In this document: positions 1 to 4,929 of the stretch, one piece after another
How the letters are laid out: the number at the start of each line of letters is the position of its first letter
Position numbering within the stretch: position 1 is the stretch's first letter
Origin: Clostridia bacterium
GTDB lineage: Bacteria > Bacillota > Clostridia > Christensenellales > Aristaeellaceae
Assembly (NCBI GenBank): GCA_017551645.1
Contig: JAFZLE010000178.1
Location: forward strand, 1 to 7,637
Direction of reading: 5' to 3'
DNA length: 7,637 bases
Position numbers and translations under genes: made by a program
Notes under the pieces: generated by a model
Databases searched by the model: none
What the model saw: only the letters and a program-made list of their open reading frames with translations
Told to the model about the DNA's origin: nothing

Positions 1-65
1 ACCTTCAGAAATTTATCAAGGCGCAGCCCCTCGGATGAGGGAACCGCGCCGGAAGTCTTGGCCAT
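1..65 (-). CDS. S4-domain RNA-binding protein, RqcP/YabO family (partial, N-terminus only)
   Basis: The start codon is the ATG at 65-63 and the reading frame runs off the left edge of the window, so only 21 full codons are visible. They read MAKTSGAVPSSEG followed by LRLDKFLKV, and the second part matches the opening of the S4 domain in the RqcP/YabO family. That family (known from B. subtilis) binds the ribosome and helps RqcH add alanine tails during rescue of stalled 50S subunits. The gene starts 2 nt after the HU stop codon, in the same direction, as in the yabN-hup-yabO cluster of Clostridia. An AAGG about 10 nt upstream, inside the HU gene, is a modest ribosome binding site, so translational coupling to HU is likely. 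The roughly 13 residues before the domain are an extension compared with B. subtilis YabO, which starts directly at MRLDKFLKV. The assignment rests on a short match plus gene order. Confidence 0.75.
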   Translation of the reverse strand, partial: MAKTSGAVPSSEGLRLDKFLK

Positions 66-67
66 TA

Positions 68-334
68 TTACTTTACCTTGAAGGTCTTGGCGAACTTGAA
101 GACAGGCTTGGTCTGAGCCGGAACGGTGATCGTCTCGCCGGTGGCGGGATTGCGGCTCGTGCGCTCCTTGGTCTCCTTGGTCGCGAAGGTGCCGAAGCCC
201 ATCAGGCGCACGTCGTCGCCATTGGTCAGCGCCTGCTGTATAACTTCCTCAAAAGCGGCTACAAACTCGCCGGCGAGCTTCTTACTCGTAGAGGTTTTCT
301 CACTTAATGTGTTAACAAGCTGGGTTCTGTTCAT
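68..334 (-). CDS. hup: HU-family nucleoid DNA-binding protein
   Basis: An 88-residue protein, the normal HU length (about 90). HU is a dimeric, sequence-independent DNA-bending protein that compacts the nucleoid and assists replication, repair and recombination. The N-terminal helical dimerisation part covers about residues 1-43. The family signature follows with GFGTF at 46-50 and the beta-arm motif RNPATGE at 61-67, whose P63 is the proline that intercalates into DNA. The end (VPA, then PVFKFAKTFK) also follows the HU pattern. The start ATG overlaps the stop of the upstream YabN-like gene in an ATGA tetranucleotide (334-331), and AAAAGGAG lies about 8 nt before it, so the two genes are translationally coupled. 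The next gene, an S4-domain protein, starts 2 nt downstream. An HU gene between yabN/mazG and yabO is typical of Clostridia. HU rather than IHF is preferred because only one copy is visible and Bacillota normally lack IHF. Confidence 0.97.
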   Translation of the reverse strand: MNRTQLVNTLSEKTSTSKKLAGEFVAAFEEVIQQALTNGDDVRLMGFGTFATKETKERTSRNPATGETITVPAQTKPVFKFAKTFKVK

Positions 335-1146
335 TGATCTTTCTCCTTTTTAAGTATTTCTGCCGCGGCATCAAACAGCTCCCATGAAGGATCGTATCCG
401 TGCCGCCGGCACACAATAATATATTTTACCACATCCGCCATGGATTTGGCAAGCGGTAAAAGCTCCTTTGCGGGCATTTCTTTGTTTGGAAGCACCTTTT
501 CAGCAAGTTTTTCCAGGCTTTCAATATCGTGCATGTACGGTTCCGCCGGCGGATTGACCAGGCAGGCGCAGCGATGGTCGTACACTTTCAGTCTGTCGAG
601 GTTCTCAGCCGACAGGGACAGTACCTGTCCGCCCGGGTCCATGAAATATGTTTCAGCCCTGTCGCCGTAGGCGTCAAGCAGTGCTATCTTAACTTCTCCC
701 GCCAGTTCCCGGCTGTCGATCTCGGTAACGATGACGCCGGAAAGAGCGGGCAGGGCCGCGCCGCCTATGTCCTGCGCGCTTAAGCAGGTCACCTTGCCTC
801 TCGCGCGGAGCATGAGGGGTGAAAAGCTGCCGCCCCCCGTCACCCTGACTTTAGGATGCCTGCGGGTGTACTCCCTGGCGGCCTCGTCCCACGCGCTCAT
901 AGCGCAGAATACGCCGCATTCGTGCTTTTCCAGCTCCTCCAGCACGAGTCGTATGTGGCTGTCAAAGTCTTCAGCCTCCTCATACAGCCTGTCCAGGCTG
1001 CTGAACGCCTTGCCTTTTTGGGCAAGCAGCCGGGCGAGCTCGCACCTTTCCGTGTGCAGAATAACGTTGTCGCTTTTATCCAGCGTTTCAAGCGCGTCCA
1101 CTGTCAGTTCTCCGTTTCTGAAGCCGCTGATAAGAATGTCCAGCAT
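331..1146 (-). CDS. Degenerate YabN-like protein (tetrapyrrole-methylase-like domain plus collapsed MazG remnant)
   Basis: A 271-residue protein in the place of yabN/mazG upstream of hup. YabN proteins (B. subtilis, about 490 residues) fuse a tetrapyrrole-methylase-like domain to a MazG NTP pyrophosphohydrolase. Recognisable pieces remain: ILHTER at 29-34, LYEEAEDF at 54-61, an AGEVKIALLDAY segment at 149-160, PGG at 171-173 and VNPP at 197-200. These align in order with YabN as recalled. Residues 206-219 resemble the start of MazG, and 237-265 (MADVV, then RRHGYDP) resemble its final helices, but the roughly 200 residues with the EExxE/ExxD metal-binding part are absent. The glycine-rich SAM loop and the VPGHP-like motif are also lost (ISGFRNGE at 6-13, FCAMSAWD at 80-87). 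I infer no methylase or pyrophosphatase activity. The frame is open throughout, so it is not a plain pseudogene. ATG 1146 is chosen because of GGAGG at 1155-1151; a start at 1209 would run through the tRNA terminator into tRNA-Cys. Confidence 0.8.
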   Translation of the reverse strand: MLDILISGFRNGELTVDALETLDKSDNVILHTERCELARLLAQKGKAFSSLDRLYEEAEDFDSHIRLVLEELEKHECGVFCAMSAWDEAAREYTRRHPKVRVTGGGSFSPLMLRARGKVTCLSAQDIGGAALPALSGVIVTEIDSRELAGEVKIALLDAYGDRAETYFMDPGGQVLSLSAENLDRLKVYDHRCACLVNPPAEPYMHDIESLEKLAEKVLPNKEMPAKELLPLAKSMADVVKYIIVCRRHGYDPSWELFDAAAEILKKEKDQ

Positions 1147-1150
1147 TTTC

Positions 1151-1155
1151 CCTCC
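1151..1155 (-). promoter_or_regulatory. Ribosome binding site fixing the start of the YabN-like gene
   Basis: GGAGG (CCTCC on the plus strand) sits 4 nt before the ATG at 1146. It supports this start over the longer frame beginning at 1209, which would overlap the terminator and the 3' end of tRNA-Cys. Confidence 0.85.
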
Positions 1156-1170
1156 ATTCCTTTCCGGGCA

Positions 1171-1198
1171 CAAAAAAAGCCGGATCAAAACCCGGCTT
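1171..1198 (-). terminator. Rho-independent terminator of the tRNA operon
   Basis: On the minus strand AAGCCGG (1198-1192) pairs perfectly with CCGGCTT (1183-1177) around an 8-nt loop, and a run of seven T (1178-1172) overlaps and follows the stem. It begins 2 nt after the tRNA-Cys discriminator base and ends about 25 nt before the start codon of the YabN-like gene. Confidence 0.92.
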
Positions 1199-1200
1199 GC

Positions 1201-1272
1201 AGGTGCCACCCGGATTCGGACCGGGGAATAAAGGTTTTGCAGACCTTTGCCTTACCACTTGGCTATGGCACC
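1201..1272 (-). tRNA. tRNA-Cys(GCA), with C at T-loop position 55
   Basis: A full cloverleaf of 72 nt including the discriminator. The acceptor stem GGTGCCA/TGGCACC is perfect, and the anticodon arm is AAGGT-CTGCAAA-ACCTT with anticodon GCA. The T-stem CCCGG/CCGGG is perfect, and the discriminator is U73, as expected for Cys. CCA is not encoded. The T-loop reads TCCGAAT, so the usual U55 (pseudouridine 55 in the mature tRNA) is C. It is the last of five tRNAs in the operon and is followed at once by the terminator. Confidence 0.96.
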
Positions 1273-1281
1273 AATAAAAAC

Positions 1282-1354
1282 AGCGGTAGACGAGACTCGG
1301 ACTCGCGACCTCCACCTTGGCAAGGTGGCGCTCTACCAACTGAGCTACTACCGC
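1282..1354 (-). tRNA. tRNA-Gly(GCC), with C at T-loop position 55
   Basis: A full cloverleaf of 73 nt. The acceptor stem GCGGTAG/CTACCGC is perfect, and the anticodon arm CCACC-TTGCCAA-GGTGG gives anticodon GCC. The D-loop keeps G18-G19 (AGTTGGTA), and the discriminator is U73, usual for Gly. CCA is not encoded. The T-stem is GCGAG/CTCGT with one G-U pair. The T-loop is TCCGAGT, with C instead of U at position 55, as in the neighbouring tRNA-Cys. Confidence 0.96.
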
Positions 1355-1360
1355 ATAAAG

Positions 1361-1433
1361 TGCCGCGGGGCGGAATCGAACCACCGACACGGAGATTTTC
1401 AGTCTCCTGCTCTACCGACTGAGCTACCGAGGC
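1361..1433 (-). tRNA. tRNA-Phe(GAA), with an acceptor-stem mismatch
   Basis: A full cloverleaf of 73 nt. The anticodon arm GGAGA-CTGAAAA-TCTCC gives anticodon GAA. The D-arm is GCTC-AGTCGGTA-GAGC, the T-arm is GGTGG-TTCGATT-CCGCC, and the discriminator is A73. CCA is not encoded. The acceptor stem GCCTCGG/CCGCGGC pairs at six of seven positions; U4 (base 1430) faces C69 (base 1365). Confidence 0.95.
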
Positions 1434-1439
1434 ACATTA

Positions 1440-1513
1440 CGATCCGGAAGGGGCTCGAACCCTCGACCTCCAGCGTGACAGGCTGGCATTCTAACCCACT
1501 GAACTACCGGACC
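1440..1513 (-). tRNA. tRNA-Asp(GUC)
   Basis: A full cloverleaf of 74 nt. The acceptor stem GGTCCGG/CCGGATC has one G-U wobble. The anticodon arm CCAGC-CTGTCAC-GCTGG gives anticodon GTC. The T-arm is GAGGG-TTCGAGC-CCCTT, with the normal U54-U55-C56. The discriminator is G73, the Asp identity base. CCA is not encoded. It lies 5 nt after tRNA-Val and 6 nt before tRNA-Phe. Confidence 0.97.
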
Positions 1514-1518
1514 ACATA

Positions 1519-1591
1519 TGGGAACAACAGGGCTCGAACCTGTGACCCCTTGCTTGTAAGGCAAGTGCTCTCCCAACTGAGCTATGCTCCC
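1519..1591 (-). tRNA. tRNA-Val(UAC)
   Basis: A full cloverleaf of 73 nt. The acceptor stem GGGAGCA/TGTTCCC has one G-U wobble. The D-arm is GCTC-AGTTGGGA-GAGC. The anticodon arm CTTGC-CTTACAA-GCAAG gives anticodon TAC. The T-arm is ACAGG-TTCGAGC-CCTGT, and the discriminator is A73. CCA is not encoded. It is the first tRNA after the operon promoter. Confidence 0.97.
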
Positions 1592-1619
1592 GAGGCATCA
1601 CCTTACGGCGACTTTGAAT

Positions 1620-1648
1620 AGTTTATCACTCCAAGGCACTTTTGTCAA
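1620..1648 (-). promoter_or_regulatory. Sigma-A-type promoter of the tRNA operon
   Basis: On the minus strand there is a consensus -35 box TTGACA (1648-1643), a 17-nt spacer and a -10 box TAAACT (1625-1620). TG stands one base before the -10, giving an extended -10. Transcription should start near 1612-1614, about 20 nt before tRNA-Val. It is the only convincing promoter seen for the tRNAs and possibly for the yabN-like-hup-rqcP genes behind them. Confidence 0.9.
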
Positions 1649-1671
1649 TACCCTTTTTCAAAAAAATTTCC

Positions 1672-1700
1672 TTGACGAAAACTTACAAAAATGTTTTAAT
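1672..1700 (+). promoter_or_regulatory. Sigma-A-type promoter of the dprA-topA-trmFO-hslVU operon
   Basis: The -35 box TTGACG (1672-1677), a 17-nt spacer and the -10 box TTTAAT (1695-1700) each differ from consensus at one base. TG at 1692-1693 adds an extended -10. An A/T tract at 1661-1669 lies just upstream and could act as an UP element. The expected start is near 1707, about 20 nt before the dprA ATG. It stands back to back with the tRNA promoter; the two -35 boxes are 23 nt apart. Confidence 0.85.
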
Positions 1701-1727
1701 GAAAGAAAAGCGTTTGGGAGCCGGTAA

Positions 1728-2813
1728 ATGATTTATTCCCGTGAGGAGACCGCGTGGCTGACGCTGTGGTGCCTGAAGGGCATGACGCCGCGCCGCTTCT
1801 ACAATCTGCTCACTCAGGCAGGCGATCTGAGCGAGATAACGGAATGCCCCGATGAATTCAAGCCTCTGTTCGAAGAGGACATGTTCCTTGTGTTCAAACA
1901 GACCTTGGAGACAGGTCCGGACGAACTGGTACGGAAGCTTGACGAAAAACAGATCCGTTTCGTCACCAGGGTCAGCGAAGGCTATCCCCCATCCCTTGAA
2001 AACATACCCGACCCGCCCGGAGTGCTGTTCGTGCAGGGCGACGGCCCCATCGAGGACGAAAAGACCTTCGCCATAGTCGGCACCCGCCGCGCCAGTTACG
2101 ACGGCAAAAAGGCCGCGAAGGAGTTTTCTTTCCAGCTGGCGCAGAAGGGCGTTACCGTGGTCAGCGGGCTGGCAAGGGGCATAGATACCGAGGCGCATCT
2201 GGCGGCGCTGGAAGCGGGCGGCCGCACCATAGCGGTGCTTGGCAACGGGCTCGACATGGTCTATCCTCCCGAGAACGCGGAGCTCGCCCGGCGCATAATC
2301 ATGTCCGGCGGGCTGCTGATAAGCGAGATGCCCCCGGGCGAGCGCCCATCCCGCTACTCTTTTCCCGCCCGCAACCGCATAATCGCGGGCCTGAGCGCGG
2401 GCGCGCTGATAGTTGAGGGCGATATGGCTTCCGGTGCCATGATAACCGCTTCCTTCGCCCTGGAATTCTCAAGGGAAGTGTTCGCGGTGCCCGGCTCGAT
2501 CTACCAAAGCCTGTCCGAAGGGCCCAACCACCTTATACGGGACGGAGCCGGCGCGGCGCTCTCCCCCTGGGACATACTTGAAGGCATGGGCTGGGGCGCG
2601 CGCCCCGCGAAAAAACAAAAAGCGCAGTCCCTGCCGGACATGTACGCGGAAGAAAAACTCATATACGAACAACTTAAAATAGAAGCGAAAAGCTTTGAAG
2701 AGCTCGCGCATTTAACAGGATTTTCCCCGGCGCAGCTGAATTCCCGCTTGACAACCATGCAGCTTAGGTCAATAATAATAAAGCTGCCGGGCAATCTGTA
2801 CCGTCCGGCGTAA
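1728..2813 (+). CDS. dprA: DNA-processing protein DprA (Smf)
   Basis: A 361-residue protein. DprA binds single-stranded DNA in the cytoplasm and loads RecA onto it during natural transformation; it is also widespread in bacteria not known to be competent. Residues 1 to about 80 form the N-terminal helical region. The Rossmann-like DprA core covers about 100-290, with VGTRRAS at 117-123, VSGLARGID at 145-153, GNGLD at 172-176, YPPEN at 179-183 and FPARNRIIAGLS around 212-223, then a SGAMIT segment and VPGSI. The last 60 residues look like the usual winged-helix domain. Length and motifs are normal for the family, with nothing missing. GGGAG lies 7 nt before the ATG. It is the first gene of the operon, 16 nt ahead of topA, as in B. 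subtilis (smf-topA). A role in transformation here cannot be shown because no other competence genes are in view. Confidence 0.98.
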   Translation: MIYSREETAWLTLWCLKGMTPRRFYNLLTQAGDLSEITECPDEFKPLFEEDMFLVFKQTLETGPDELVRKLDEKQIRFVTRVSEGYPPSLENIPDPPGVLFVQGDGPIEDEKTFAIVGTRRASYDGKKAAKEFSFQLAQKGVTVVSGLARGIDTEAHLAALEAGGRTIAVLGNGLDMVYPPENAELARRIIMSGGLLISEMPPGERPSRYSFPARNRIIAGLSAGALIVEGDMASGAMITASFALEFSREVFAVPGSIYQSLSEGPNHLIRDGAGAALSPWDILEGMGWGARPAKKQKAQSLPDMYAEEKLIYEQLKIEAKSFEELAHLTGFSPAQLNSRLTTMQLRSIIIKLPGNLYRPA

Positions 2814-2817
2814 AGAT

Positions 2818-2822
2818 GGAGG
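2818..2822 (+). promoter_or_regulatory. Ribosome binding site supporting the TTG start of topA
   Basis: GGAGG lies 7 nt before the TTG at 2830, between the dprA stop and topA. It supports TTG as the true start: the family sequence begins right there (NYTLVIVESPAKA) and no ATG or GTG is available in frame nearby. Confidence 0.9.
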
Positions 2823-2829
2823 TAAGGTT

Positions 2830-4929
2830 TTGAGCAATTACACTCTCGTTATAGTCGAGTCTCCCGCCAAGGCGCACACCATAGGCAGGTACCTGGGCAA
2901 AAACTACCGGGTCATCGCCTCACAGGGACACGTGAGGGATCTGCCTAAAAGCCAGCTGGGCGTGGACGTGGATAAAGATTTCGAGCCCAAATACATAACT
3001 ATCCGCGGCAGGGGAGACCTGATCGCCGACATACGCAGGGAAGCCAAAGGCGCAAAAAAGATATTGCTGGCCACCGACCCTGACCGTGAAGGAGAAGCCA
3101 TTTCCTGGCACCTGTGCTCACTTTTGGGCATGGATCCTGCTTCCCCATGCCGGGTGGAGTTCAACGAGATCACGAAAAAAGCGGTTAAAGCCGCGCTGGG
3201 TGCGCCCAGAAGCATCAACCTGGAGCTGGTGGACGCGCAGCAGGCCCGGCGCGTGCTGGACAGGCTGGTGGGCTATAAGATCAGCCCCATACTCTGGGCC
3301 AAAGTCAAAAAAGGCCTGTCTGCGGGGCGTGTGCAGAGCGTGGCCACCCGGCTGGTCGTGGAACGGGAGGAAGAGATAGACGCTTTCATTCCTGAAGAAT
3401 ACTGGCTGATAGACGCCGCGTTCCAGAGCGGAAAGACCCGTTTCGACGCCCAGTTCTGGGGAATAAACGGCGAAAAGAAGGAACTCAGGACCCGGCAGGA
3501 AGCCGAGGAGGTCGTTTCCCTCGTAAGCGGGAAGCCTTTCAGCGTTTCCGACATCAAGACGTCCACGAGGCTCAAGTCCCCTTCCGCCCCGTTCACCACC
3601 GCGTCGCTGCAGCAGGACGCCAGCCGCAAACTCAACTTTACCGCCTCTAAGACCATGCAGATCGCCCAGCAGCTCTACGAAGGCGTTGAGATCAAGGGCG
3701 AAGGCGCGATAGGCCTTGTGACATACATCCGTACCGACTCCACCCGCATCTCCGACGATGCGATCGCAGAAGTCAGGAACTACATCTCTGGCAACTATCC
3801 GCCGGAATACCTGCCCGAAGCGCCCAACGTATATAGGGCGCGCCAGGGCGCTCAGGACGCACACGAGGCGATCCGTCCCAGCGTGCTCGCGCTCTCTCCG
3901 GACGCTATCAAAGCGTCTCTGACCGGCGACCAGTATAAGCTTTACCGGCTGATCTACAACCGTTTCGTGGCCTGCCAGATGACGCCTGCCGCCTACGACA
4001 CCATGACCGCGGACATACTGTGCGGCGACGTCGTCTTCCGCCACAGCAGCCAGAAAAAGAGCTTTTCCGGTTTCACGGCGGTGTATGAAGAAGGCACCGA
4101 CGACGAGAGCACCGAAAAGACCGGGCGCATACCGAAACTGAACCTTTCCGACGCGTGCCAGGCGTTGGAGATCGCGCCGTCGCAGCACTTTACCCAGCCT
4201 CCCGCCCGCTATACCGAGGCGTCGCTGGTCAAGGCGCTGGAAGACAAGGGTATCGGCCGCCCCTCAACCTACGCTCCCACCATATCCACCATACTTGGCA
4301 GGGGCTATGTGGCGCGGGAGAAAAAACGCCTGTTCCCCACGGAGCTGGGCAAGATCGTCACCAGCGTAATGAGCAAGGCGTTCCCCGACATCGTGGACAC
4401 CGAATTCACTGCCCAGATGGAAACACAGCTGGACGAGATAGCCGAAGGCAGCCTGAAATGGCAGAACGTCATAGGCGGGTTCTACTACCCCTTTGAGAAA
4501 GAGCTTTCGGAAGCCGAAAAACAGCTGGAAAAGGTGGAGATTGCCCCCGAAGTCAGCGATGTGCCCTGCCCCAACTGCGGCGCCATGCTGGTGTACCGCC
4601 GGGGCCGTTTCGGAAAATTCCTGGCGTGTCCCCGTTTCCCCGAGTGCCGCTATACCCAGACCCTGCTCACATATATCGACGCGCCCTGTCCCAAGTGCGG
4701 CAAGCGCCTGATAGAGAGAATAAACAAAAAGGGCAGGAAGTTTTACGGCTGCGAGGATTACCCCGCCTGCGATTTCGTCTCCTGGGATATGCCCGTAAAG
4801 GAGGCCTGCCCCAAGTGCGGAGGTTATATGACGCTCAAGTACCTGCGGGGCGGCGCTGCCGCGCGGGTATGCCAGAACGAGAGCTGCCGCTACCGGGAGG
4901 AAGTCAAGTCCGAAGACAGCGATGAATGA
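2830..4929 (+). CDS. topA: DNA topoisomerase I (type IA)
   Basis: A 699-residue enzyme that relaxes negative supercoils by cutting and passing one DNA strand; it balances gyrase. The TOPRIM domain comes first, with the catalytic glutamate E10 in VIVESPAK and the metal-binding DPDREGE at 83-89. The active-site tyrosine is Y299 in the GLVTYIRTDST segment, with R301 two residues later. After the core there are three four-cysteine zinc ribbons: C580/C583/C600/C606, C620/C623/C641/C647 and C660/C663/C681/C686. All expected residues are present and the length is like B. subtilis TopA (about 690). The start is a TTG with a GGAGG site at ideal distance. The gene lies 16 nt after dprA, and its end overlaps the start of trmFO by 8 nt. 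The order topA-trmFO is conserved in Bacillota. Confidence 0.99.
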   Translation: MSNYTLVIVESPAKAHTIGRYLGKNYRVIASQGHVRDLPKSQLGVDVDKDFEPKYITIRGRGDLIADIRREAKGAKKILLATDPDREGEAISWHLCSLLGMDPASPCRVEFNEITKKAVKAALGAPRSINLELVDAQQARRVLDRLVGYKISPILWAKVKKGLSAGRVQSVATRLVVEREEEIDAFIPEEYWLIDAAFQSGKTRFDAQFWGINGEKKELRTRQEAEEVVSLVSGKPFSVSDIKTSTRLKSPSAPFTTASLQQDASRKLNFTASKTMQIAQQLYEGVEIKGEGAIGLVTYIRTDSTRISDDAIAEVRNYISGNYPPEYLPEAPNVYRARQGAQDAHEAIRPSVLALSPDAIKASLTGDQYKLYRLIYNRFVACQMTPAAYDTMTADILCGDVVFRHSSQKKSFSGFTAVYEEGTDDESTEKTGRIPKLNLSDACQALEIAPSQHFTQPPARYTEASLVKALEDKGIGRPSTYAPTISTILGRGYVAREKKRLFPTELGKIVTSVMSKAFPDIVDTEFTAQMETQLDEIAEGSLKWQNVIGGFYYPFEKELSEAEKQLEKVEIAPEVSDVPCPNCGAMLVYRRGRFGKFLACPRFPECRYTQTLLTYIDAPCPKCGKRLIERINKKGRKFYGCEDYPACDFVSWDMPVKEACPKCGGYMTLKYLRGGAAARVCQNESCRYREEVKSEDSDE

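Noticed and set aside
1147..1209. Longer N-terminus for the YabN-like protein starting at 1209
   Set aside because: It would place the coding region over the terminator and the 3' end of tRNA-Cys. ATG 1146 has a good GGAGG and matches the YabN start.
1282..1354. tRNA-Gly as a dedicated peptidoglycan-type (non-translating) tRNA because of its altered T-loop
   Set aside because: The special staphylococcal tRNA-Gly species have several changes including loss of G18-G19. This one keeps G18-G19 and shares the C55 change with tRNA-Cys, so the idea lacks support.
1247..1621. Plus-strand open frame of 124 codons, and others at 731-1231 and 856-1422
   Set aside because: They run antisense through the tRNA genes and the YabN-like gene. 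Peptides such as TRTRDLHLGKVALYQLSY are the known artefact of translating antisense tRNA.
1683..2198. Minus-strand open frame of 171 codons over the start of dprA
   Set aside because: It covers the dprA promoter and 5' end and has no family resemblance; it is a shadow frame.
3118..4188. Minus-strand open frame of 356 codons inside topA, and 4264-5028 (254 codons)
   Set aside because: topA on the plus strand is unmistakable over its full length. Long antisense frames are expected in GC-rich genes, and these show no recognisable family.
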